Shown here: piece after piece, positions 7,538 through 15,031 of the stretch
Numbering within the stretch: the first letter of the stretch is position 1
Layout: each line of letters starts with the position of its first letter
DNA from: Gammaproteobacteria bacterium
GTDB lineage: Bacteria; Pseudomonadota; Gammaproteobacteria; JALTLT01
Assembly (NCBI GenBank): GCA_027001815.1
Contig: JALTLT010000234.1
Coordinates: forward strand, 1-15,430
Direction: 5' to 3'
Length of the DNA: 15,430 nt
Position numbers and translations under genes: made by a program
Notes under the pieces: generated by a model
Told to the model about the DNA's origin: nothing
The model's input: the letters and a program-made list of their open reading frames with translations, nothing else
Databases searched by the model: none

Positions 7538-8029
7538 ATGAGCGACAACCCGCTGCACATTCCAAAGAGACGCAAGGAGGTCATGCTCTGGGTTCACCCG
7601 GATGGGCAGGTCTTCTGTGACGTGTTTCTGGCCACGGAGGAGAGGGGAGAGGAGAACCCCTTCGACCTCTTCAACCGGGACGAGCCCTTCCTGGTCGTGT
7701 TCCGCAAGGGTCCCGAGCAGCCCTGCTTCTACAATCGCAACGCCATCATCCGGGTCGAGTATCCGGAGTCGGAGAGTTCCGGGTACCCTCCCGACTCCGG
7801 CGAACCCCCCCTCACCTGCCATCTCCACCTGATGGATGGTTCCCTCATCGAAGGGAGTATCCACGAGTCGTTGCCCACCGACCGTGCACGCCTCTTCGAC
7901 TACCTGAACCGGCGGGAGGAGCGATTCCTGCGGGTGCTCCTCGAGGAGGGCCGGACCTGTCTGGTGAACAAGAGTTACATCAACCATGTCACGCTCACCG
8001 GTGAAGAGAGCGGACCGACGGAAAGGTGA
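7538..8029 (+). CDS. Unknown 163-aa protein heading the kinase-PilT cluster
   Basis: I do not recognise this family. It is soluble and predicted beta-rich: residues 15-75 have VMLWVHPDGQVFCDVFLA, PFLVVFRKG and AIIRVEY. A Pro/Ser/Glu-rich loop (77-90) follows, then a second region with CHLHLMDGSLIEGSI, RLFDYLNRREERFLRVLL and LVNKSYINHV. No signal peptide or membrane helix is visible. ATG 7538 has a GGGA about eight bases before the start codon. The HEAT-kinase gene begins 36 bp downstream on the same strand, so the two are probably cotranscribed; the product may be a partner or substrate of that kinase. Confidence 0.75.
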   Translation: MSDNPLHIPKRRKEVMLWVHPDGQVFCDVFLATEERGEENPFDLFNRDEPFLVVFRKGPEQPCFYNRNAIIRVEYPESESSGYPPDSGEPPLTCHLHLMDGSLIEGSIHESLPTDRARLFDYLNRREERFLRVLLEEGRTCLVNKSYINHVTLTGEESGPTER

Positions 8030-8065
8030 GCCCCGCTCTCCGCCGCCCCTCACAACAGACGCACC

Positions 8066-10483
8066 ATGGGAATCCTGGGCTCCTACAAGGCAACCAAGGC
8101 GATCAACACCCTCCTGACCGCCACCTCCAGCACCGAACCGGAGGCCAAGGAGGCGATGCGTCGCCTGCGCCAGATCGGCGCGCCGGCGGTTCCCCGCCTG
8201 ATCGAGGCGCTCGGCGTCTCCCACGATCCCCAGCCCCTGGAGAATCTGCTGCTGCAGATGGTGGACTCACCCTCCCTCCCCTTCTTCATCGAGGGCCTGC
8301 AACACACCGAACGACGCATCGCCGAACGGGTGGCGGGGATTCTGGGACGTTCCCGCCGCCTCGACGTCTCGCGAATGGTGGACCTGATCGGCAACCCGGA
8401 GACACCCCGCGACCTGCTGCTGGGAATCCTTCGCGCCCATCGGGATCGGCTGGAGGTGGCCGCCCTCTTCAAGGCCCTGGAACAGGCCGACCGCAAGACC
8501 CGCACCGTGCTGCTCGACCTGATCGCCGAGTGCTGCACCGCGGAACACATCCCGGCCCTGGCGGAGCGGCTCGACGAAATGGACCCGGGAGCCCGTGCCA
8601 AGGCAGCGAGGGTGCTGGCCCGTTTTCCCACCGAACACGGCCGCGACGCCCTCCTCTCCCTCCTGGAAGACTCCAACAGCCGGGTGCGGATCGCCGCTCT
8701 CGAGGCGTTGCGGGAGATCGACATCGCGGTGCCCGCCAAGGCGATCTGCCCACTGCTGCGCGATCCCGACATCACCGTCCAGGCAGCGGCCATCGACACC
8801 CTGGGCCGGATCCGCGACGCCACCCTCATCAAGCAGCTCATCGAACTGATGCAGGACGAATCGGAGTATATCCGGCGCGCTGCGGTGGAGGTGCTCAACC
8901 AGGTGGCGGATCAGCGGGCGATCAAGGACCTGCTCAACGCGCTGCGGGACAAGGACTGGTGGGTCAAGGTGCGCGCCGCGGACGCATTGGGTTCGATCGG
9001 CGGACCGAAGGTGGTGGAAGCGGTCCTCTCCCTGATCCACGACAAGGACGAGTTCCTGCGCCGCACCGCGGTGGAGATCCTCAACAGCAGCCAGGACGAA
9101 CGCGCCTTCGACTACCTGGTGGAGGCCCTTCGGGATGCCGACTGGTGGGTCCGGGAACGGGCCGCGGACGCCCTCGGCAAGCTTGGTGACAGACGGGCCA
9201 TCCCGCACCTCGAACGGCTGCTGGGGCAGGGTCCCCAGGCACGGCGGGTCGCCATCCGGGCCATCTCCGCCATCTCCGGCGAGGAGGCGGTCGAGCCACT
9301 GGTACGCGCCCTCGATCCAGGTGACGCCGAGGGGAGCCGGCAGGCGGTGGAGGTTCTGCAGAATCTCGCCTCCGAGGAGAATGCCGAATCGATCCAGAAC
9401 GCCATCACCCAGCTCATCGACTCGGGCAACGGCGAGCTGCGACAGAGCGCGGATGCGGCCCTGAGGAAGCTGGTCAACCGGTTCGGCGATCGTACCTCCG
9501 TGATGCGAGTCCCTGCCGGGGAGCAGCGGGGTCAACAGGAGGAGGCTCCGCCGACACCCCCTTCAGCCAGCCCTCCGGAGACGACCGAGAACGCCACCAC
9601 GGCGGCGGACGGCAGTCCGGGAATCCGCGTATTCGACACCGCCGCCCTGAAGCCGGGCCTGGTCCTGGCAGACCGCTACCGGATCATCAAGAAAGTAGGG
9701 GCCGGCGGATTCGGCGTGGTGATGCTGGTCCACGACCAGGTGGTGGACGAGGAACTGGTACTCAAGTTCCTCCATCCCAGCGTCTCCTCGGACGCCACCA
9801 TGATCCAGCGCTTCATCAAGGAGCTCACCTACACCCGGCGGATCACCCATCCCAACGTCATCCGCATCTACGACTTCATCTCCATCGGCGACTCCTACGC
9901 CATCTCCATGGAGTACTTCAAGAGCCACTCGCTGGCCTACGAATTGCGACGCAACCGCAAGGTGGCGTTCGGCCGGGGGATCCGCCTGCTGCGCGACGTC
10001 TGTCGCGGCATGAGCGCCGCCCAGGCGAGCCACGTGGTTCACCGTGACCTGAAGCCGGCCAACATTCTCATCAACAGCAAGGACCGGGTGAAGATCGTAG
10101 ACTTCGGGGTCGCCGCGGCGACCCGGCACGCCAACACACGCCTCACCCGAAGCGGTATCATGATCGGCACGCCCAAGTACATGGCCCCGGAGCAGATCCG
10201 CGGCAAGCAGGTGGACTCCCGCACCGACATCTACACCCTCGGCGTGGTCATGTACGAGATGTTCTGTGGCCGCCCCCCCTACTCGGGGGAGGACCCCATG
10301 GCCACCCTGTTCATGCATCTCGAGGCCGACTTCACGCCTCCCCGGGAGGTCAATCCGGAGATCCCGGAAGAGCTGGCGGCGATCATCGTCAAGGCGATGG
10401 CGCTCAAGCCCTCGGAGCGCTATCAGAGCTTTCGCGACATTCTCCAGGATCTGGAACGCCTCGGCGCGGAGCTGGAGTCGTGA
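8066..10483 (+). CDS. HEAT-repeat / Ser-Thr protein kinase fusion
   Basis: 805-residue protein. Residues about 1-475 are a string of HEAT or PBS-lyase-like helical repeats of about 30 residues (for example RRAAVEVLNQVADQRAIKDL and VRAADALGSIGGPKVVEAVL). Residues 475-530 form a Pro/Thr/Glu linker. Residues 532-800 are a Hanks-type kinase: Gly loop GAGGFGVV (545-552), VLKFLHP (Lys567), HRDLKPAN (Asp661), DFGVAA (Asp679), GTPKYMAPEQIRG and DIYTLGVVMYEMFCGRPPY. All catalytic residues are present, so it should be active. There is no membrane helix, unlike PknB-type receptors, so it is cytosolic and the HEAT part probably selects partners. ATG 8066 lacks a clear Shine-Dalgarno. The stop overlaps the start of the first PilT-like gene (GTGA), pointing to coupled translation. 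Confidence 0.92.
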   Translation: MGILGSYKATKAINTLLTATSSTEPEAKEAMRRLRQIGAPAVPRLIEALGVSHDPQPLENLLLQMVDSPSLPFFIEGLQHTERRIAERVAGILGRSRRLDVSRMVDLIGNPETPRDLLLGILRAHRDRLEVAALFKALEQADRKTRTVLLDLIAECCTAEHIPALAERLDEMDPGARAKAARVLARFPTEHGRDALLSLLEDSNSRVRIAALEALREIDIAVPAKAICPLLRDPDITVQAAAIDTLGRIRDATLIKQLIELMQDESEYIRRAAVEVLNQVADQRAIKDLLNALRDKDWWVKVRAADALGSIGGPKVVEAVLSLIHDKDEFLRRTAVEILNSSQDERAFDYLVEALRDADWWVRERAADALGKLGDRRAIPHLERLLGQGPQARRVAIRAISAISGEEAVEPLVRALDPGDAEGSRQAVEVLQNLASEENAESIQNAITQLIDSGNGELRQSADAALRKLVNRFGDRTSVMRVPAGEQRGQQEEAPPTPPSASPPETTENATTAADGSPGIRVFDTAALKPGLVLADRYRIIKKVGAGGFGVVMLVHDQVVDEELVLKFLHPSVSSDATMIQRFIKELTYTRRITHPNVIRIYDFISIGDSYAISMEYFKSHSLAYELRRNRKVAFGRGIRLLRDVCRGMSAAQASHVVHRDLKPANILINSKDRVKIVDFGVAAATRHANTRLTRSGIMIGTPKYMAPEQIRGKQVDSRTDIYTLGVVMYEMFCGRPPYSGEDPMATLFMHLEADFTPPREVNPEIPEELAAIIVKAMALKPSERYQSFRDILQDLERLGAELES

Positions 10484-11577
10484 GCCGCATCAACGCATTC
10501 CTCAAGCTGGCACGCGACCAGGGCTGTTCCGACGTCCACTTCACCGTCGGCATGCCCCCCGTCCTGCGTCACCTGGGACAGATGGCCCCCATCAAGTACC
10601 GCCAGCTCAGCCGCGAGGAACTCGAGCTGCTGGTCCGGGAGACCATGTCCGCCGCAACCCAGCGCCTCTTCGACTCGGGAGACGACGTGGACTACTCCTA
10701 TCAGGACGAGGAGGTGGGCCGTTTCCGTGTCAACGTCTACCGCAAGCTGACGGGGATGGGGGCGGCGTTCCGGGTCATCCCGGATCGCATCCCACGCCTC
10801 GACGACCTGGGTCTCGGCTTCCTCCGCGAGCGGCTCCTGCACACCACCCAGGGGCTGATCCTGGTCACCGGTCCGACGGGGACCGGCAAGTCCACCACCC
10901 TCGCCTCGATGATCGAGCTGATCAACAATCACCGCCGCCTCAACATCATCACCCTCGAGGATCCGGTGGAGTTCGTCCACCACTCCAACCTCTCGATGAT
11001 CATCCAGCGCGAGGTGGGCACCCATACCGCCAGCTTCGCCGACGGCCTGCGATCGGCACTGCGCGAGGACCCCGACGTCATCCTGGTTGGAGAGCTGCGC
11101 GATCCGGAGACCATCGGCATGGCGCTGACCGCCGCCGAGACCGGCCACCTGGTGCTCGCCACGCTCCATACCTCTTCGGCGGTCAAGACCCTGGCGCGCA
11201 TCATCGACGCCATGCCCACGGGGCAGAAGGCCCAGACGTCCACCCTGTTGAGCCAGCACCTCCAGGTGGTGATCAGCCAGCGCCTGCTGCGCACCGCCGA
11301 CAACCGGGCCCGTCGAGCCGTGGTCGAGGTGATGGTCAACACCCCCGCCATCGCCAACCTCATCATCTCCGGCAAGACGCACCAGCTCGCCTCCATGCTC
11401 CAGACGGGTGGCGAACAGGGCATGAAACTGCTCGACGACGCGCTCATGGAGGCGGTCAAGAAGAAACAGGTCAACCCGGACGACGCCTACATCCACGCCA
11501 CCGACAAGCAGCGCTTCCAGCGCTTCGTCACCGACCCTTCCATCCTGCCCCAGATCAGCCTCGGAGGCGGCCAGTGA
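10480..11577 (+). CDS. PilT/PilU-family ATPase, first of a tandem pair
   Basis: 365-residue secretion-type ATPase related to the motors that retract type IV pili; these act as cytoplasmic hexamers at the pilus base. N-terminal domain (1-100): SDVHFTVGMPPVLR...VGRFRVNVYRK. RecA-like domain: Walker A GPTGTGKS (131-138), Asp box IITLEDPVEFVH, DPDVILVGELRD Walker B (197-208), His box LATLHTSSAVKTLARIIDAM. The C-terminal part TPAIANLIISGKTHQLASML replaces the canonical PilT AIRNLIRE-type motif with a looser, more PilU-like form. The start is GTG 10480, overlapping the kinase stop by four bases. The second ATPase follows with the same overlap. No pilin or assembly genes are present, so it may be an accessory paralogue, not the housekeeping PilT. 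Confidence 0.92.
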   Translation: MSRINAFLKLARDQGCSDVHFTVGMPPVLRHLGQMAPIKYRQLSREELELLVRETMSAATQRLFDSGDDVDYSYQDEEVGRFRVNVYRKLTGMGAAFRVIPDRIPRLDDLGLGFLRERLLHTTQGLILVTGPTGTGKSTTLASMIELINNHRRLNIITLEDPVEFVHHSNLSMIIQREVGTHTASFADGLRSALREDPDVILVGELRDPETIGMALTAAETGHLVLATLHTSSAVKTLARIIDAMPTGQKAQTSTLLSQHLQVVISQRLLRTADNRARRAVVEVMVNTPAIANLIISGKTHQLASMLQTGGEQGMKLLDDALMEAVKKKQVNPDDAYIHATDKQRFQRFVTDPSILPQISLGGGQ

Positions 11578-12659
11578 ACCGGGTCGATGCCTTTCTGGAA
11601 CTGGTGGTCAAACAGCAGGCCTCCGATCTCCATCTGATCTCCGGCTACCCACCGAGGATCCGCATCCACGGTGAGATCGCACCGGTCAAGTATCGCAGCC
11701 TGAGCGCCGACGAGACCCTCGAACTGCTCCACGAGATCATGCCGCAGCGGGTGCGCGACGCCTTCGAGCGGGACGGCAACACCGACTTCGCCTACATGGC
11801 CTCCGAGGAGCTGCGTTTCCGGGTCAACGTATTCCGCCACCTGGGAGGCGTGGGTGCCGTCTTCCGGACCATCAGCAGCCGCATTCGCTCCCTCGACGAA
11901 CTTCGCATGCCCGCCGTCCTCAAGGCGCTGGCCCGCAACTACAGCGGCCTGGTGCTGGTCACGGGCCCCACCGGTTCGGGCAAGACCACCACCCTCACCG
12001 CGATGGTCGACCTCATCAACCGGGAGCGGAAGGGCCACATCATCACCATCGAGGACCCGATCGAGTATGTCCACGACAACCGCCTCTGCCTGGTCAGCCA
12101 GCGGGAGGTCCACACCCACGCCGAGAGCTTCGGCAGGGCGCTGCGTTCGGCCCTGCGCGAGGATCCGGACGTCATCCTGGTGGGGGAGATGCGGGATCTG
12201 GAGACCATCCGCCTCGCCATCACCGCCGCCGAGATGGGGATCCTGGTGCTCGCCACCCTGCACACCAGCAACGCGGCCTCCACGGTGGAGCGTATCATCA
12301 ACGTCTTCCCCCCGGAGGAGGAGCCCTACATCCGCAGCACCCTCTCCTCCTCCCTCTGCGGCGTGGTCTCGCAACAACTGGTCCGGAAGCGGGACGGTCG
12401 TGGCAGGACCGCCGCCGTGGAGATCCTGATCAACAACGCGGCGGTCTCCAACATCATCCGCGAGGGCAACCCGAGCCAGCTCGAAAATGCCATTCAGAGC
12501 GGGGGCTTGCAGGGGATGCAGAGCATGGATGCGGCACTCCACAAGCTGCTGGATGCGGACGTGATCAGCGCCCGGGAGGCCTACCGGCACGCCCACTACA
12601 AGGAGGAATTTGCGGCCCTTGCGATCCGGGAGGACCCCTCGCTGGTGGATGAAATCTGA
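11574..12659 (+). CDS. PilT/PilU-family ATPase, second of a tandem pair
   Basis: 361 residues, a diverged paralogue of the preceding gene with identical layout. N-terminal domain: SDLHLISGYPPRIRIHGEIAPVKYR. Walker A GPTGSGKT (131-138), then IITIEDPIEYVHDN, DPDVILVGEMRD and LATLHTSNAASTVERIINVF. The C-terminal NAAVSNIIREGNPSQLENAI is closer to the PilT retraction motif than in its neighbour, and a short tail HYKEEFAALAIREDPSLVDEI follows. The chosen start is GTG 11574, in a GTGA overlap with the first ATPase; the frame is open far upstream, but that portion is a shadow of the genes before it. The two could form hetero- or separate hexamers, like PilT and PilU. Confidence 0.92.
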   Translation: MNRVDAFLELVVKQQASDLHLISGYPPRIRIHGEIAPVKYRSLSADETLELLHEIMPQRVRDAFERDGNTDFAYMASEELRFRVNVFRHLGGVGAVFRTISSRIRSLDELRMPAVLKALARNYSGLVLVTGPTGSGKTTTLTAMVDLINRERKGHIITIEDPIEYVHDNRLCLVSQREVHTHAESFGRALRSALREDPDVILVGEMRDLETIRLAITAAEMGILVLATLHTSNAASTVERIINVFPPEEEPYIRSTLSSSLCGVVSQQLVRKRDGRGRTAAVEILINNAAVSNIIREGNPSQLENAIQSGGLQGMQSMDAALHKLLDADVISAREAYRHAHYKEEFAALAIREDPSLVDEI

Positions 12660-12680
12660 TCGAACCTTTTCGGCATCTTA

Positions 12681-12709
12681 TTGAAACGAAAAAGTTTTCG
12701 TGGCATATT
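12681..12709 (+). promoter_or_regulatory. Candidate promoter with palindromic spacer before the FHA gene
   Basis: TTGAAA (12681-12686, five of six) and CATATT (12704-12709, four of six) with the ideal 17-base spacer. The spacer is almost filled by the palindrome ACGAAAA-AG-TTTTCGT (12686-12701), a position typical of a repressor operator. Confidence 0.45.
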
Positions 12710-12740
12710 CGGCAACAGTGGATTGATCGCCCTCCCCCCC

Positions 12741-12770
12741 CTTGGAATGGCGGCAAACAACGTCGTACAA
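12741..12770 (+). promoter_or_regulatory. Second candidate promoter before the FHA gene
   Basis: TTGGAA (12741-12746) and TACAAT (12765-12770, five of six -10 bases) separated by 18 bases. It is about 250 bp upstream of the FHA start. Confidence 0.35.
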
Positions 12771-13019
12771 TCGGTGGAACCGGTCGGCACGGGCGCGTAT
12801 GGGAGCTCGGGAAGAGATTCGGCGGGATCCTGCGCCCGAAGAACCGGAGGAGGCAGGAGGAACGACGGAGTCGGAAAATGAACCACCGGGGCCGCGGAGG
12901 CCGCCTGGTTCGGGATGAATCAGCGGCCGGCAACCCCCTGTCCAAGCGCGTGGTGCCCGGGCGGGGCGGCGACGGAACCGATCATTGCGCCGCGGAGTCC
13001 ACAAGCACAGGCGAATATC

Positions 13020-13874
13020 ATGGCCAGGCTCGTCATCACCTATCAGGGAAGGAAGATCCGCGAGATACCTCTCACGCGGGGGACGATCACCATTGGCCGC
13101 AAGGCCCACAACACCATCCAGCTCGACGACCGGACCGCCAGCGCGGAACACGCCAAGATCGTCACCCTCTTCCGCTCCTCCTTCATTCAGGATCTGTGCA
13201 GCACCAACGGCACCCTCGTCAATGGCCGCCGCATCAAGGTCCACACCCTGCACGACGGTGATCTCATCAATATCGGCCGCCACCTGATCCGCTTCGAGGC
13301 AGAATCGGTTGCCGCCGCCGTTCACCAGGCGATGGGGACGGACGTGGACGAGGTGGCACCCTCCCTGGACGAGCCGGCGCAGAGCCCCCCCCGGGTCATC
13401 GATCTGGAAGAGGCGCGGGCGCTGGCCCGTGACGAGACCCGCGAGCTCGAACTCGAGGAGGCGGCGGAGAACACCGCCGGGGATCTCACATCGGCCGAGA
13501 TCGGCACCCTTTCCCTCAGTTCCGTGGCCGGGGGTGCCACGTCACCCATCTCGGTGGTCAGCGGACGTGAACGCCGGCGAGTGGTCCGTTGCTATCTCCG
13601 CGTGCTGACCGGAGAGGAATCGGGCAAGCAACTGGAACTGGGAAAGAGCCCCCTCCAGCTCGGCACCATGCCGGGGGCCGGCGCGGTGATCGAGTCCCGT
13701 CCCGAAGGCCACTTCCTCTGCCGCGAGGACGGAGGACGCCACACCAGCTATCCGATCCGTCTCAACGACAACGAGATCGGCGCCAATAGCTGTCTGCTTC
13801 AGCACCGTGACATCCTGGAGGTCGGCGGTGTCTGGATGGAGTACTGCGTGGTCACCGCCCCTCCCGAGGAGTGA
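13020..13874 (+). CDS. Protein with N-terminal FHA domain and degenerate C-terminal FHA-like domain
   Basis: 284 residues, cytoplasmic. FHA domains bind phosphothreonine peptides. Residues 1-95 are a complete FHA: TITIGRKAHN (Gly26, Arg27), SAEHAKI (Ser41, His44), DLCSTNGTLVNGRRI (Asn63, Gly64) and LHDGDLINIG. Residues 100-188 are an acidic, Ala/Glu/Ser-rich linker. Residues 190-277 look like a second FHA sandwich: CYLRVLTGEESGKQLELGKSP is the usual entry strand, and LLQHRDILEVGGVWMEY the exit. The phosphothreonine-binding Arg, Ser and His are not apparent in this second domain. ATG 13020 gives the standard FHA N-terminus; its ribosome site is weak. Together with the nearby kinase and phosphatase it is the likely reader of phosphorylation in this cluster. 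Confidence 0.88.
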   Translation: MARLVITYQGRKIREIPLTRGTITIGRKAHNTIQLDDRTASAEHAKIVTLFRSSFIQDLCSTNGTLVNGRRIKVHTLHDGDLINIGRHLIRFEAESVAAAVHQAMGTDVDEVAPSLDEPAQSPPRVIDLEEARALARDETRELELEEAAENTAGDLTSAEIGTLSLSSVAGGATSPISVVSGRERRRVVRCYLRVLTGEESGKQLELGKSPLQLGTMPGAGAVIESRPEGHFLCREDGGRHTSYPIRLNDNEIGANSCLLQHRDILEVGGVWMEYCVVTAPPEE

Positions 13875-14058
13875 CCCCCTCACCACCCGCCATTCACGGG
13901 CGGCACCTCGGCCCATCTCCGGCCACCGGACCCTCCCTGCCCTTTAACAGGCTGTTGAAAAACGCCGTTTTTCGGCAGCCTGTGCCGCGGTGCATGGATG
14001 CACCGCCGTTTTCAATGAGGCCAGCAGCCTGTCGGACTTCAAGCTGAAGGTCACTCCG

Positions 14059-14170
14059 CCCCGAGAGGCGGGAAGGCCCTCCCGGGGGCGTTGGCGGCAG
14101 GGATGCCGCCGACGAGCCCCCAAGGATGGGTTTACGGCGTCCCCCGGGAGGGCCTTCCCGCCTCTCGGGG
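14059..14170. mobile_element. 112-bp MITE-like palindromic element nested in module B
   Basis: Perfect 30-bp terminal inverted repeats (14059-14088 and 14141-14170), beginning CCCCGAGAGG and ending CCTCTCGGGG. The 52-base centre contains a further perfect hairpin GGCGGCA (14093-14099) / TGCCGCC (14104-14110) with loop GGGA. The uninterrupted module B at 15151 reads CTCCGCCCCGCGGAA at this point, so the insertion boundaries can be placed exactly; CCCC is present on both sides. It encodes nothing, so it would be moved in trans, if at all. Confidence 0.75.
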
Positions 14171-14272
14171 CCCCGCGGAATGCACCAGAACCTGACCGCC
14201 TGTCAAAGGCCGACAGGCAGCCAGCCCCTTGAAAACGTGAGGAAGCCGGAAATCGCATTTTCGGCTTCCGGC

Positions 14273-14303
14273 GTCGAAAAAGGCCAGAACGGCCTTTTTC
14301 GAC
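14273..14303. terminator. Bidirectional terminator between convergent genes (module C)
   Basis: Perfect 13-bp stem with loop AGAAC; the arms carry AAAAAGGCC and GGCCTTTTT. It lies 12 bp from the stop codon of the minus-strand dioxygenase gene and downstream of the plus-strand FHA gene, so it can serve both. Confidence 0.65.
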
Positions 14304-14314
14304 ATCCCGTTGAT

Positions 14315-15031
14315 TCAGGATGCGGGGCCGTGGAGGTTGCGGCACGGTACACGGTCGGCGATGATCGGGCTGATGGAGGGCCCCATGTCGAGACGCGGGA
14401 AATACCAGCTACGCATCGCGTCGTGACAGGGGTGGAGGAGCAGATCGAGGAGAATGGCCCGTTCGCTGAGCGCCTCGATGCCGTGGATGTTGCCGCAATA
14501 GGCGCGGAAGGCGGAGATCTCGTACTTGGCCAGCGAGCAGTCACTGCGATGCTGCAGACCCACCCGGCTGCGCTGCCACACCACACCTGCGATATCGAAC
14601 TGGCGCACTCTGACCTCCCCTGAAAGCACCAGCAGCAGGCCGGACGATCCGGGGTGATCGTGGAGAGGGAGGGGATGATCCGCGGTCACCGTCAGCAGCC
14701 CCACCCTGGCCCACTCACCCTCCTGGAGGGGATACCAGAGCCATGGATTCTCCCGGGAGACGGGACGGCTCGAGCAGATCTCCAGCAGCTCTCCGTAGGC
14801 CGGTACGCTCTCCATCAACTGGTGATGAAAGAGACGGAGGGCATGGGCCGTCACCAGATCTACCTCCGCGCCACTTCCCTCCTCCAGCCAGCTCACCACC
14901 TGGGGCTGAAAGCGCGCCCACGCCTCCGCGGTATCGATCTGGCTGGCGAACGGCCCTGCCGAAGGACGACACGGAGAAACGGATGGATAGCTCTCAACCA
15001 CCGGTACAGCTCCTTTCAGCAGGGTATTCAT
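14315..15031 (-). CDS. Cupin thiol dioxygenase, ADO/PCO-like
   Basis: 238-residue cytoplasmic protein resembling the cysteamine dioxygenase / plant cysteine oxidase family of non-haem iron enzymes, which use O2 to convert a thiol to a sulfinate. The metal ligands are visible: LPLHDHPGSSGLLLVLSGEV gives His124 and His126, and CGNIHGIEALSERAILLDLL gives His183. The order HxH followed by a later NIH and a HPCHD...RSWYF tail is typical of this family rather than of classical cysteine dioxygenase. The N-terminal 100 residues are helical. ATG 15031 overlaps the stop of the upstream 34-aa gene (ATGA), which fixes the start. The substrate is uncertain: free cysteine, cysteamine or an N-terminal cysteine of a protein. 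Confidence 0.82.
   Translation of the reverse strand: MNTLLKGAVPVVESYPSVSPCRPSAGPFASQIDTAEAWARFQPQVVSWLEEGSGAEVDLVTAHALRLFHHQLMESVPAYGELLEICSSRPVSRENPWLWYPLQEGEWARVGLLTVTADHPLPLHDHPGSSGLLLVLSGEVRVRQFDIAGVVWQRSRVGLQHRSDCSLAKYEISAFRAYCGNIHGIEALSERAILLDLLLHPCHDAMRSWYFPRLDMGPSISPIIADRVPCRNLHGPAS

Larger units (their letters stand above)
12660..13019 (+). other. Long leader region before the FHA gene
   Basis: About 360 bp without a supported gene. It holds two candidate promoters (12681-12709 and 12741-12770). A very purine-rich stretch near 12845-12876 would be a good ribosome site for ATG 12878, but the frame from there runs out of phase into the FHA gene and its product looks like shadow sequence. 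The FHA frame is open to ATG 12915, but the extension lacks domain-like sequence. Confidence 0.5.
13947..14303 (+). repeat. Mosaic palindromic repeat copy 3, modules A-B-C with nested insertion
   Basis: The fullest copy. Module A: 17-bp arms 13947-13963 and 13967-13983 (loop GCC, U-G wobbles only), then GCGGTGCA (13987-13994) / TGCACCGC (13999-14006). An outer stem CGTTTTCAA (14007-14015) / TTGAAAACG (14229-14237) encloses module B, which is interrupted by a 112-bp element. Module C: GGAAGCCGGAAAT (14241-14253) / ATTTTCGGCTTCC (14257-14269), then a perfect 13-bp hairpin (14273-14303). In the last hairpin, C14275 pairs with G14301, where the copy at 7214 has T-A: a compensatory change. It fills the space between the convergent FHA and dioxygenase genes. 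Confidence 0.9.

Noticed and set aside
7383..7541. 52-codon frame ending in an ATGA overlap with the 163-aa gene
   Set aside because: The overlap is tempting, but the product is low-complexity with no hydrophobic or domain pattern and no ribosome site; it is more likely leader sequence.
10266..11573. Upstream extension of the second PilT-like frame
   Set aside because: This part overlaps the kinase and the first PilT-like gene out of frame; the domain begins at GTG 11574.
12915..13019. 35-residue N-terminal extension of the FHA protein
   Set aside because: FHA proteins normally begin at the first strand, as given by ATG 13020; the extension is Pro/Ala-rich with no support.
14059..14170. Structured non-coding RNA or riboswitch
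   Set aside because: Perfect 30-bp inverted ends and exact insertion into another repeat fit a mobile palindrome better than a conserved RNA.
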